This document shows positions 9,105 through 16,902 of a stretch of DNA of 58,588 nucleotides, piece by piece. The stretch is taken from contig CAMCYL010000006.1 in the NCBI GenBank assembly GCA_945883905.1, positions 1-58,588 of the forward strand. Reading direction: 5' to 3'. Made by a program: the position numbers and the translations under genes. Source of the stretch: Akkermansia muciniphila. Its GTDB lineage: Bacteria; Verrucomicrobiota; Verrucomicrobiia; Methylacidiphilales; CAMAQI01. Positions within the stretch are counted from its first letter, which is position 1; each line of letters begins with the position of its first letter. Below the pieces are notes generated by a model. It was not told where the DNA came from and searched no databases. It saw only the letters and a program-made list of their open reading frames with translations.

Positions 9105-10810
9105 AAGCCTTCAATTTTCCATATAGAAGTTGCCACTTTCGCTAACTTTCTCTGTCTCTCTTCGATGATGCTAGGAGTCCATTCATCGTATTTAAGTTCA
9201 GATGTTAATTTATACTCGCTTAATAAATATTTTTCTTTCTTTTCATTAAAAGAAAGATTTGAGCATTCTCGATTTGATTTAGGCTCTAAAAGGAGATAAT
9301 TCCCTAATCGAGAGGTGTAATTTAATGCTTTTTCAGAACTAAAATCTTTAAGCCAACTTTCATCTGGATTTTCTGGAAGAACATGCTCAATCGATGCTGA
9401 GTGATTCTCATAACTATAGGTTTGTTGATACATTTGTCGATTGATTTCAAAAAGAATATATCGAACAAGCTTTGGATAAGAACGACTCGAAATCTCTTTT
9501 TTAGAAAACGATTCCACAAACTCGTCATCAGGTACATACAACGGCTTCAATGCTGCAATCACTTGCCGAGAACTAGTATATTCATTTTTAAAAACATTTA
9601 AGGCAATTTGATTATAAATATCTTCAATTTTATTAGTGCTTTTTTCACAAATGACATGATAACGGAAAGATAGAATATCGAGTGCTTTTAAAATTGCGCC
9701 CGTCTCCTCAAAGGTCAACCGATTATAGGCCGCAAAAATAAGAGGCCTATACTGAGTTACTCGATACATTTTTAGTCTACGTGCCGACTCATGAACCTTA
9801 GGATCATTAAAAAAATCAGGCATTGGATCATCTAAAGCGAGATGAATTAATGAAACCTTTTCTAATCCTTCAATTAAATCAAACGCTTCAGAAGGTGATT
9901 TATAAGACTCCTTAATCGTCTTATAGACCCTATCCCGTCTTACTAATTGCATGCGACTATTTAAATAATGCCTTAAAAAAGCAGTACTCTCTTTTGAGGG
10001 AATACTATTAAAAATTCTGTCCCAACGTACCAATGCAGAACAAATCTGAGATTCTCCTGCCTGACTCACCACCGAAAGTAAATAGTTTTTTAGTAAATCT
10101 CCAGCAGTTAGCTCGACCCCTCTTGCATTTAAAGTTTCAAAAAAGGCATAAGCTGAGACTTCATCTTCAACAGAAATTACAACAAATACGACATTCACCG
10201 CAAAAAAATCATAAAGATAGGCAGAAATTTTTTCGGCTCTTAAATTTAAATCACTTATTTTTGAAAACTTTTCTTTAATTTTAATCTCAAAAAATTCAAT
10301 CGCTTCCCACAAAAGTTTATCAGCACCTTTTAAAGCTGCTTTATGGACAATCGGATCTTTAAGATTTACAAGATAGGATTCATAAAATGGATTATCCCTT
10401 TTATTTAAAAACAACCTAGGCTCTTGCCTCAATGAAACTGGATTTTGAGATCCAAGCAATGAATCTCTAAGTTTCGTCCATCGTTTTCCCTCTTCTTTAG
10501 TACCTAAATACTCTTCTTCCGTTTTTTTTAAAAATCGCAGTGCCGAAATCACAAGCAATGAAAGTGTTACTAACCTTTGTTGTCCGTCAATAATTTGAAA
10601 AAGATGATGAGATTTTTGAACAAGAACAATCGATCCCATATAGTGAGGTTTCCTACTTGTCTCCGCCTCCTCCAAATCCAGCCACAAATCCTCCCAATGC
10701 TCTAACCTCCAAGAATAATCGCGTTGATAAGCAGGAATTTCATATCTTTTACCATTTGAAAAGACCTCACCAATACTTAAATATTTGGGAGTTAAAGTAT
10801 GATTGTTCAT
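9101..10810 (-). CDS. GmrSD-like DUF262/DUF1524 protein
   Basis: A 569-residue protein with an N-terminal DUF262 (GmrS-like, ParB-type nucleotidase) domain and a C-terminal DUF1524 (GmrD-like, His-Me/HNH nuclease) domain in one chain. Seen directly: YEIPAYQRDYSWRLEHWEDL, GSIVLVQ, IIDGQQRLVTLSLLVI, AYAFFETLNARGVELTAGDL, and near the C terminus SIEHVLPENPDESW with SRLGNYLLLEPKSNRECSN. The catalytic DGQQR and IEHVLP motifs look intact. Known relatives include type IV restriction enzymes that cleave glucosylated hydroxymethylcytosine DNA. The gene is more AT-rich than its neighbours murA and coaD, yet it is joined to both by ATGA overlaps. A defence role is inferred from the family. Confidence 0.85.
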   Translation of the reverse strand: MNNHTLTPKYLSIGEVFSNGKRYEIPAYQRDYSWRLEHWEDLWLDLEEAETSRKPHYMGSIVLVQKSHHLFQIIDGQQRLVTLSLLVISALRFLKKTEEEYLGTKEEGKRWTKLRDSLLGSQNPVSLRQEPRLFLNKRDNPFYESYLVNLKDPIVHKAALKGADKLLWEAIEFFEIKIKEKFSKISDLNLRAEKISAYLYDFFAVNVVFVVISVEDEVSAYAFFETLNARGVELTAGDLLKNYLLSVVSQAGESQICSALVRWDRIFNSIPSKESTAFLRHYLNSRMQLVRRDRVYKTIKESYKSPSEAFDLIEGLEKVSLIHLALDDPMPDFFNDPKVHESARRLKMYRVTQYRPLIFAAYNRLTFEETGAILKALDILSFRYHVICEKSTNKIEDIYNQIALNVFKNEYTSSRQVIAALKPLYVPDDEFVESFSKKEISSRSYPKLVRYILFEINRQMYQQTYSYENHSASIEHVLPENPDESWLKDFSSEKALNYTSRLGNYLLLEPKSNRECSNLSFNEKKEKYLLSEYKLTSELKYDEWTPSIIEERQRKLAKVATSIWKIEGL

Positions 10811-12072
10811 TTTTCTTCCCTTTGTCTTTCAATCACCGCTCCCACCGAGCGTAATTTCTCATCTATTTTTTCATATCCACGATCAATATGATAAACCCGA
10901 TTCACCGTGGTGACCCCTTTCGCCACCAACCCCGCAAGGACCAGAGCGGCTGAAGCACGTAAATCGGAAGCCATCACCGGAGCTCCTCCCAAATGATCAA
11001 CCCCATGAATAATCGCAGTACTGCCCTCAAGATCGATTTTCGCTCCCATCCGTTTAAGCTCACTTAAATGCATGTATCGATTTGGAAAAACTTTTTCTGC
11101 GATGACGCTGATCCCAGGTACCACACTCATCAAGGCACAAAATTGAGCCTGCATATCCGTTGGAAAACCGGGATAGGTTTCGGTGATCACTTCAATAGAT
11201 TTTAAAGAACCTTTAGCACGAATCTGCATCTCCGTTCCCTCCACTAAAATCTCAGCTCCCGCCTGTTTTAAGGAGTGAATCACCGCACCCAGATGCTCAT
11301 GAGTAAGGTGGGTCAATCGCAAATCACCCCCAGAAATTAAAGCCCCTACCATGAATGTTCCCGCTTCAATTCGATCCGGAATCACATGATGCTCAACTCC
11401 ACGAAGGGATTTAACCCCTTCAATTTCAATTCGACGGGTTCCCTGACCTTGTATTTTGGCTCCCATCTTGATTAAAAAATCGGCAAGATCACGAACTTCA
11501 GGCTCACAGGCGGCACTTTCAATGATCGTTTTCCCTTTTGCACGTGTCGCGGCCATCATGATATTATCAGTCCCTAACACCGTTGATCCGAACTTACCGC
11601 CCAAAAAAACCTCGGCACCGATTAACTCTGGAGCCGAAGCGATCACGTTTCCCTCCTCCACCTCAATTTGTGCCCCTAAAGCCTCAAGTCCCTTCAAATG
11701 AAGATCAATCGGACGATCTCCAATCACGCATCCTCCGGGGAGAGAAATTGTCGCTCGGCCTAATCGAGCCAACAACGGTCCCAAGACACAAATCGAAGCG
11801 CGCATCTTACGAACAAGATCATAGGAAGTTTCGGAATGAATATCGGCCGCACAGACACGTACAATTCCATTTTCAAAGGTCACCTCTGCGCCTAAATGCT
11901 GCAAAATCTGCAACATGTAACGAATGTCACTTAAATTTGGCACATTATGAATAATACATGGATCAGGAGTTAACAGAGTTGCAGCCAATATCGGTAAAGC
12001 CGAATTTTTAGAACCGCTGATTCTTAATGTCCCACGAAGTGGGTTTCCCCCATGTACCACAAATTTATCCAT
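10807..12072 (-). CDS. murA: UDP-GlcNAc 1-carboxyvinyltransferase
   Basis: First committed step of peptidoglycan synthesis: enolpyruvyl transfer from PEP to UDP-N-acetylglucosamine in the cytosol. The 421-residue length is typical. Seen: [18 protein letters not shown] with the active-site Lys and Asn, [16 protein letters not shown], the catalytic-Cys loop [19 protein letters not shown], and [17 protein letters not shown] near the C-terminal domain. The loop Cys is present, so the enzyme should be sensitive to fosfomycin. This is the first gene of a long minus-strand run and its stop overlaps the ATG of the DUF262 gene. Confidence 0.97.
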   Translation of the reverse strand: MDKFVVHGGNPLRGTLRISGSKNSALPILAATLLTPDPCIIHNVPNLSDIRYMLQILQHLGAEVTFENGIVRVCAADIHSETSYDLVRKMRASICVLGPLLARLGRATISLPGGCVIGDRPIDLHLKGLEALGAQIEVEEGNVIASAPELIGAEVFLGGKFGSTVLGTDNIMMAATRAKGKTIIESAACEPEVRDLADFLIKMGAKIQGQGTRRIEIEGVKSLRGVEHHVIPDRIEAGTFMVGALISGGDLRLTHLTHEHLGAVIHSLKQAGAEILVEGTEMQIRAKGSLKSIEVITETYPGFPTDMQAQFCALMSVVPGISVIAEKVFPNRYMHLSELKRMGAKIDLEGSTAIIHGVDHLGGAPVMASDLRASAALVLAGLVAKGVTTVNRVYHIDRGYEKIDEKLRSVGAVIERQREEK

Positions 12073-12229
12073 ACGCCTCTTATATCACACGGGGTTCACC
12101 ACTTTAACAAGACGGAAATCAAATCGACTTTCAGAAAAGTTTATTGATCGGGTGGGCTTAATATTTCTTTGCATTTTTCAGATGATAGGTTATGTTAAAT
12201 CATTACAAAAGAAAGGGGGTGAAATCAAA

Positions 12230-12415
12230 ATGATCAAAAATATTACTTCACGTATCAAATCCTTAGTTCCTCGTAACAAAAAAGGGCAAACTCTTGTTGA
12301 ATATGCATTAATTCTTGCATTTATCTCGATTGTCGCAATCGTCGTTCTACAAGCAGTTGGAACTCAAGTTAAGAGTAAATTCTCTCAAATTAGCTCAGCA
12401 CTCTCTGCTAGCTAA
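12230..12415 (+). CDS. Flp/Fap-type pilin, copy 1
   Basis: A 61-residue class III (Flp) pilin precursor. A short basic leader is followed by KKGQTLVEYALILAFISI, which matches the Flp prepilin site: cleavage after Gly, then a Glu five residues on and a Tyr next to it in the hydrophobic helix. A strong AAGGGGGTG ribosome site sits before the ATG at 12230, which decides the start over the longer open frame. Flp subunits form thin adhesive pili assembled by Tad machinery, none of which lies in this window. A near-identical paralogue follows 81 bases downstream. Flp-like subunits can also serve pseudopilus roles, so the function is inferred from the family. Confidence 0.9.
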   Translation: MIKNITSRIKSLVPRNKKGQTLVEYALILAFISIVAIVVLQAVGTQVKSKFSQISSALSAS

Positions 12416-12431
12416 TATCAGACTTATTATA

Positions 12432-12467
12432 AAACCACAGAGGATTTACCCCTCTGTGGTTTTTTTA
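12432..12467 (+). terminator. Rho-independent terminator after pilin 1
   Basis: A perfect 12-base stem (AAACCACAGAGG pairing with CCTCTGTGGTTT) with a short loop, followed by a T tract. It lies 16 bases after the pilin 1 stop. The same stem sequence recurs after pilin 2, so the duplication included the terminator. Confidence 0.9.
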
Positions 12468-12496
12468 TTTTAAAAAGTAAAAGGAGGTGATATTTA

Positions 12497-12679
12497 ATGA
12501 TTAAAACTGTATTTTTAAAATTAAAATGCCTCTCTATGAATAAAAAAGGACAAACCTTAGTCGAATACGCATTAATTCTAGCGTTTATTGCAATCGTGGC
12601 AGTCGTTGTTCTTCAATCTCTCGGAACTCAATTAAAGAGCAAATTCTCTCAAATAAGCTCTGGGCTACAAGCCTCGTAG
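12497..12679 (+). CDS. Flp/Fap-type pilin, copy 2
   Basis: A 60-residue Flp pilin precursor, a clear tandem duplicate of the gene upstream. The mature parts differ at only a few positions; the processing region reads KKGQTLVEYALILAFIAI and the C-terminal half KSKFSQISSGLQAS. The leader is diverged and slightly shorter. An AAAGGAGGTG ribosome site precedes the ATG. Only about 30 bases separate the first terminator from this ATG, too little for a full promoter, so expression probably depends on read-through of that terminator. This implies less of this subunit than of copy 1. Confidence 0.9.
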   Translation: MIKTVFLKLKCLSMNKKGQTLVEYALILAFIAIVAVVVLQSLGTQLKSKFSQISSGLQAS

Positions 12680-12711
12680 TTCCTATTTCTCGATCCTTAT
12701 TCCTATCTAAA

Positions 12712-12747
12712 AAACCACAGAGAATTTAGATCTCTGTGGTTTTTTTA
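12712..12747 (+). terminator. Rho-independent terminator after pilin 2
   Basis: Stem formed by AAACCACAGA and TCTGTGGTTT around a loop, followed by a T tract. It is nearly the same sequence as the terminator after pilin 1. Confidence 0.88.
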
Positions 12748-12783
12748 TACCCAGCAAGAAAAAAACAATGGCTGGATTTAGGT

Positions 12784-13317
12784 TTATTTCAAAATAGACT
12801 CAATCTCATTCGAGAGCTCTTCCGCAGAGGGGAGATGATGGGTCCCTAACCCTAATCCAAGGCAATACTCCTTTAAAAAAGGATCTGATGTGATTTTCTG
12901 GATAATCTTTTTTTGAGCCCCTGCATAAATTTGTTGAACTCTTTGTTTGCTGATCCCAAAAAGAGTCCCCATTAATCCAAAAGAAATCGGAATGTCCGTT
13001 GCAAGATGGGTTGCCGTTAAACAAATTCCTCTAGCGAAATAAAGACATCCTCTGTTTTCAATTTCAGTACTCTTCTCCCCGCAATCTTTGGTCTCGATAC
13101 AAAGACAAAGTCTTTGATCCCCTAAAAAATCACCAGGGGCTACCTCCATACCAAAAAGATAAAGGAGCTCTTGATTCCACCGTTTTTGAAGATTTTTAGG
13201 CCATTCAGCAATCGGTTTTTTAAGATAAATCCAACGTCCTTCAGACTCGAACATAGGAACTTTTTCAGTCGGCTTTCGATCTGAAAAACCAATCCACTCT
13301 CCTAGGTTCTCACTCAC
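12784..13317 (-). CDS. Unknown protein with sigma-region-4-like HTH
   Basis: I do not recognise this 177-residue protein as a whole. Residues about 125-150 contain LMGTLFGISKQRVQQIYAGA, which reads like the helix-turn-helix of sigma factor region 4 (an FGISRQRVQQI-type segment). The central part has several Cys residues (about 75-95: CLCIETKDCGEK, then GCLYFARGIC) that could bind metal. It starts with GTG, preceded by AAGGGGGAAAAG and overlapping the stop of the upstream unknown gene by 8 bases. A DNA-binding regulator is the most likely role, perhaps related to the adjacent rsfS run; this is inference. Confidence 0.6.
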   Translation of the reverse strand: MSENLGEWIGFSDRKPTEKVPMFESEGRWIYLKKPIAEWPKNLQKRWNQELLYLFGMEVAPGDFLGDQRLCLCIETKDCGEKSTEIENRGCLYFARGICLTATHLATDIPISFGLMGTLFGISKQRVQQIYAGAQKKIIQKITSDPFLKEYCLGLGLGTHHLPSAEELSNEIESILK

Positions 13318-13684
13318 CTTTTCCCCCTTGAGTGAAATTTCTTCGTTTGCTTAAATTTAAAAGGGTTTCAAATGACTTCTGACTCCGCTCCAAGTAATGA
13401 GAAACTGAATCCGTAGTGGCGATCTCCTTTGGTTGGAGAAGCTTTGCCGTCAACGTCTGTTTTAAAAGCTCTCGGTCAGAATGATTTAATGCGGCCCCTA
13501 ATCGCGATTCATAAATCGAGATAGACTCCTCAACTCTTTTTTGAATCGACTGTAACCCCTGAGCAATCTGCCTTTCCTCACCCTCAAAATTCAGGGGATC
13601 TATCGGAATCCGTGAAAGATTCATCAAAAGAGAGGCAACATCCTCTGACGTAAAGGGCTTTCCTCGGGGATTGAGATAATCCAT
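13310..13684 (-). CDS. Unknown small soluble protein
   Basis: A 124-residue, mostly helical, hydrophilic protein of unknown family. There is no signal peptide, membrane segment or recognisable catalytic motif. The segment around residues 40-70 (IAQGLQSIQKRVEESISIYE) could form a coiled coil. It sits 15 bases downstream of rsfS and overlaps the HTH-containing gene that follows, so all three are probably one transcript. The overlap suggests that this protein and the HTH protein work together. Confidence 0.55.
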   Translation of the reverse strand: MDYLNPRGKPFTSEDVASLLMNLSRIPIDPLNFEGEERQIAQGLQSIQKRVEESISIYESRLGAALNHSDRELLKQTLTAKLLQPKEIATTDSVSHYLERSQKSFETLLNLSKRRNFTQGGKGE

Positions 13685-13699
13685 ATCTCAAATACTCTA

Positions 13700-14050
13700 C
13701 TAAAGTTTTAAACGAGGAGCGTCTTTCCAAAGACTCTCTAATCCGTAAAATCCTCGGCGTTCTTGTAAAAAGAGATGGACCATAACATCCCCATAATCAA
13801 CGACGATCCATTTACTCGCAGGAAATCCATCGATTCTTGGATTACGATCAAGAACCTCTCGTACCTCTTTTTCAAGATAGTTAGCAATCGCCTTAAGCTG
13901 CGGCTCTGACTCAGCAGAAATAATCACAAAAAAATAAGTCGGTCCTTCAATCTTTCGTAAATCGAGAACAACAGGGTCCACTGCTTTTTTATCTTCTGCC
14001 AATTTTGCACAAAGTTTTGCGAGTTTCAAAGAGTCTAAAGTAGATGACAT
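13700..14050 (-). CDS. rsfS: Ribosomal silencing factor RsfS
   Basis: RsfS (Iojap family) binds ribosomal protein uL14 of the 50S subunit and blocks subunit joining in poor growth conditions. The 116-residue length is typical. Conserved pieces are LDLRKIEGPTYFFVIISAES, the region around FPASKWIVVDYGDVMVHLF and the C-terminal YGLESLWKDAP. I chose the ATG at 14050 over the longer frame because an AAGAGGT ribosome site lies just upstream and the protein then begins at the usual place. The neighbours nadD and proA often found beside rsfS are absent here. Confidence 0.93.
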   Translation of the reverse strand: MSSTLDSLKLAKLCAKLAEDKKAVDPVVLDLRKIEGPTYFFVIISAESEPQLKAIANYLEKEVREVLDRNPRIDGFPASKWIVVDYGDVMVHLFLQERRGFYGLESLWKDAPRLKL

Positions 14051-14103
14051 ACGGTTTGACCTCTTGATTAACACTGAATTAAGGAAGGAAAAGAGAAATC
14101 GAC

Positions 14104-15285
14104 TTAGATTTCATAAAAAAGGACAACAGAAACAGAGTAGCCGTGGGCATAGCTTCTCTCCCCAACGGGTCCAATCTCTCCGTTTCCAAAAAATCCGGCC
14201 AGTGAAATCCCTGGAAAGATCTGATCCACCATCTGTGCATCATGGTGGGGTGACTTAAATAACTTCTCTCCTCTCCCAGTGCAGGTGCAGATCAATGCGC
14301 CAAAAGGAGTGCACCCCCCCAAGTCCTCCTCTGCTTTCGTGAGGAGATGACGAAAATCATCTGAGGCTGTTTGAGCATCTCTCAATTGGTACTGAAGGGT
14401 TTGTCCTACACGTGGAAAGGCTCCGATCGAAACGGCACCAGTTTTGGGATCTGCCCCAAAAATATTTCTGATTAGAAAATCTCCACTCTTAAACTCCTCC
14501 ACATACTCGCTCATTGCGAGTCCTGCAAAAATATGACCTTGAGCGATTTTTTTATCGGCCTTCGGAAGTTCCTCATAAACGGTATTTAAAACCTCAAGAG
14601 CCGGTCGTGAGCCTAAGGAGTAGAGTATATTTTCATTCACTTTCGTAATCGTCAACGGCTCACCGATTGGACGACATCCTTGAGAAACCAAACATTGAAC
14701 CCCAAAATCTCCATCCAATGCCAAAGCAATCGCTCCTGAAATTACCTTATCATTATGAAAAACAGTCGCCTTCTGCTCTTGCGGATCACCACTGGCTAAT
14801 CCCCCAAACAGCGGAACTCCAGGATAAGCCTGTCCCCATTCCTCCAGCCAATCTTCGATCGGAAATTGGAAAGGATTGATCAACGTCATCCATAATTTTA
14901 CCTCCTCAGGATTCACTTTTGCCCATTGAGCCCATGTCTTCGGTTGATCTATTTTCTGAAAACAATCGGCCTCAATTTCAATGGGAATTACGCTAACCCC
15001 TGGCATCGAAAAAAACATCATCGAAAAGCCAGGAACCCCCTCGATCTCTGCGGTTCTTCCCACAAGCCCCCACGCTGAAGCTCCAATCAGAACAGGGACA
15101 TGTCCATGCACTCGTATTACCTCAATAAAATCGTGCAGGTGATCCATATAATGGGGGGTCGCAAAAACAACTGCAAAGGTCGGGTTTTGACCTAGTTCGG
15201 TTCGTAACATGGCGGCTGCTTTTTGAACGATCGATTCCTGATAATATCCGGTTACGATCGTACTCGCTGAAGAAAAACGATTCAT
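14104..15285 (-). CDS. FIST-domain sensor protein
   Basis: A 393-residue protein made of FIST_N (about residues 25-215) and FIST_C (about 225-370). FIST domains are thought to bind small ligands such as amino acids and are usually attached to signalling modules; this one stands alone. Matching pieces include FAVVFATPHYMDHLHDFIEV, LFGGLASGDPQEQKATVF, GVQCLVSQGCRPIGEPLTIT and the C-terminal CTGRGEKLF with GISLAGFFGNGEIGP. The frame stays open upstream to a GTG at 15348, but the ATG at 15285 gives the standard family start. No ribosome site is strong at either. It lies just upstream of rsfS. Confidence 0.85.
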   Translation of the reverse strand: MNRFSSASTIVTGYYQESIVQKAAAMLRTELGQNPTFAVVFATPHYMDHLHDFIEVIRVHGHVPVLIGASAWGLVGRTAEIEGVPGFSMMFFSMPGVSVIPIEIEADCFQKIDQPKTWAQWAKVNPEEVKLWMTLINPFQFPIEDWLEEWGQAYPGVPLFGGLASGDPQEQKATVFHNDKVISGAIALALDGDFGVQCLVSQGCRPIGEPLTITKVNENILYSLGSRPALEVLNTVYEELPKADKKIAQGHIFAGLAMSEYVEEFKSGDFLIRNIFGADPKTGAVSIGAFPRVGQTLQYQLRDAQTASDDFRHLLTKAEEDLGGCTPFGALICTCTGRGEKLFKSPHHDAQMVDQIFPGISLAGFFGNGEIGPVGERSYAHGYSVSVVLFYEI

Positions 15286-15389
15286 TTGAATGAAACTTAT
15301 AATGCAGAAATTGGAGTTCGTCCAGTGTGACTCATCGAAGTTAAACACTACCGTCCAAAATAAAATTTAATTTCACAGGGGAAATGGTG

Positions 15390-15815
15390 GAGGGGGATTG
15401 AAATCCTAAAGCAGTTCTCGCGCAACGCCGCTACGCCGCCACGTCAGAGGGAGAGGATCGTGAGCTCTTTCCTTTCGGCGCCTCCCGAGAATCTCTCCCG
15501 TTTCTTTGAAAAAAGGATTTTCAAAAAACGATCAAGTTTCTCTGGAGGGGCTCGGTTTAACCTCTCCTCGGAAAGAGCTCACGATCCTCTCAATGGTAAA
15601 TTCTCGGATTATTTTTGTATGAAGGGGGGAAAGTTCTGACCCCAAGAGCGTAAGCGATAGATCCCTGTTTTTAAAAAGGGATCGAAAGCTCGTTTTCGAG
15701 AACTTTTTAAAAATAGGGAGGAGGCTCGAAAGAGCCGTGGTCAGAACGAGGGGGGGGAGTAGGGATTTAACGTCGCGTCGTGGCGTCGTTGCGAGAGACA
15801 GTGTATTTAAGTTTT
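15390..15815 (+). repeat. TIR repeat element, long form (copy A)
   Basis: A non-coding element of about 425 bases. Its ends are imperfect inverted repeats: the left end (from 15412) reads CAGTTCTCGCGCAACGCCGC and the right end, read in reverse, CACTGTCTCTCGCAACGACG. The same sequence occurs inverted at 58190-58512. Internally there is a perfect 22-base inverted pair (15451-15472 against 15570-15591) and a hairpin-rich block around 15661-15720. Compared with the copy at the right end of the window it has an extra segment of about 110 bases (15481-15591) that matches the partial copy at 56219-56331. No transposase is encoded, so a MITE-like passive element is the best description. Confidence 0.8.
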
Positions 15816-15928
15816 TTTTAGCTGGACACTAATGGAACGCAGAGAGGGAGTGAGATCTATTTTTCTGATTTCGCAGACTTCCTTAGAGATTTCTTAATCT
15901 TCCTTACGGAAGGATCTAGAACCGAAAA

Positions 15929-16750
15929 TTAAGAAGTCAGCGACTCTTCGACTCTCTTGGATACAAAAACCCCATCCCCTCTTTCGTTTGAATCTAAACG
16001 ATGTAATGAACGAAGGGCCTTCTTCCAACTCCCAAAAAAACGCGGCTTACAGATCGCCGAAAAAAGCGCAGAATTAATCGCCTTCATCTCGCTCCCCTTC
16101 ATCTTTGGATTGGCCTGAATGAACGGTCTAATTTGATCTAAAATCGATTCATGCGTCCAACGTTGTCGACGGCGAACTGTAGAATAATCAATGCCCGCAT
16201 CACTCACCGCTTTCTCCCACGTTCCAAAACGTCGGCGCGCCGTTGCAATGAGGGTATTCGAAGAATCATCCATCCTCTTTGAACTCAGATCCACGCCCCG
16301 AGCGTGTAACATCTTAATTTCATCGATAATGATCTGATCATCCCATGAACGATAGCGATAGATCTCTTGTGTCGGTAGCCCCGCCGACTCCAACGCCTTT
16401 CTCCAAGATCCAAAATGTTGAGCTCGAATCGCCGCATAAACCGTCGGTGCATATTGACTTAAAGAGAGGGATCGAAAGGAGAGATCAACTCCCTCACGAT
16501 AAAGTTTTTGAATCGTCTCAACGATCTTCTCGTTGGACCACTTATTGTATCGTCTCACCTCGTCATAAGAAAAACCGGACTCCTTCACCGCCTCTTTCCA
16601 TCCCCCAAAATAACGCATTCCCGCAGCCAACAACTCTTGATAAGTTTTTCGAATGTGATGCGAATACAACGGTTCCCCTTCACTATGAAGTCGTTGTATT
16701 TCTTGTGTGATAATTTCTTTCGACCAATTGAGGTTTTTTCGATTTTTCAT
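15929..16750 (-). CDS. Homing-endonuclease-associated repeat protein
   Basis: A 273-residue protein built from four tandem units of about 62 residues. Each begins with an aromatic W-x(4)-I helix (NWSKEIITQEI, KWSNEKIVETI, SWDDQIIIDEI, RWTHESILDQI) and ends with a FGxWxxA motif (YFGGWKEAVKESG, HFGSWRKALESAG, RFGTWEKAVSDAG, FFGSWKKALRSL). This is the pattern of the homing endonuclease associated (HNH_repeat) family, a DNA-binding repeat. No nuclease motif is visible. The protein is basic and has no signal peptide. It lies about 110 bases beyond repeat element copy A; whether it recognises that element is an open question. Confidence 0.7.
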   Translation of the reverse strand: MKNRKNLNWSKEIITQEIQRLHSEGEPLYSHHIRKTYQELLAAGMRYFGGWKEAVKESGFSYDEVRRYNKWSNEKIVETIQKLYREGVDLSFRSLSLSQYAPTVYAAIRAQHFGSWRKALESAGLPTQEIYRYRSWDDQIIIDEIKMLHARGVDLSSKRMDDSSNTLIATARRRFGTWEKAVSDAGIDYSTVRRRQRWTHESILDQIRPFIQANPKMKGSEMKAINSALFSAICKPRFFGSWKKALRSLHRLDSNERGDGVFVSKRVEESLTS

Positions 16751-16767
16751 AGTTATTTTTTCTGTTA

Positions 16768-16795
16768 GGCGATAGGAACTATTAGCGCCTATTTT
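16768..16795. promoter_or_regulatory. Imperfect palindrome upstream of repeat-protein gene
   Basis: TAGGCGATAG and CTATTAGCGCCTA form a bulged inverted repeat 18 bases upstream of the ATG of the HNH-repeat gene. It could be an operator or a 5'-UTR hairpin. Nothing shows which protein would bind it. Confidence 0.3.
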
Positions 16796-16902
16796 AAGAT
16801 TGTCAAATGGCAGTCTTGTGAATTTTTTTTCTTAATGGTAAAAAAAGGCAATTACACTCTATTTATAAAATCTCAAGATCCTTAAAAAAAAGGACTTACA
16901 GC

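Noticed and set aside
9101-10810. Complete restriction-modification or BREX island around the DUF262 gene
   Set aside because: No methyltransferase, helicase or other defence gene is adjacent; both neighbours are housekeeping genes.
12150-12180. Sigma-54-like promoter (TGGGC...TTTGCA) before pilin 1
   Set aside because: The GG and GC elements are about 15-17 bases apart instead of the required 12, so the -24/-12 geometry fails.
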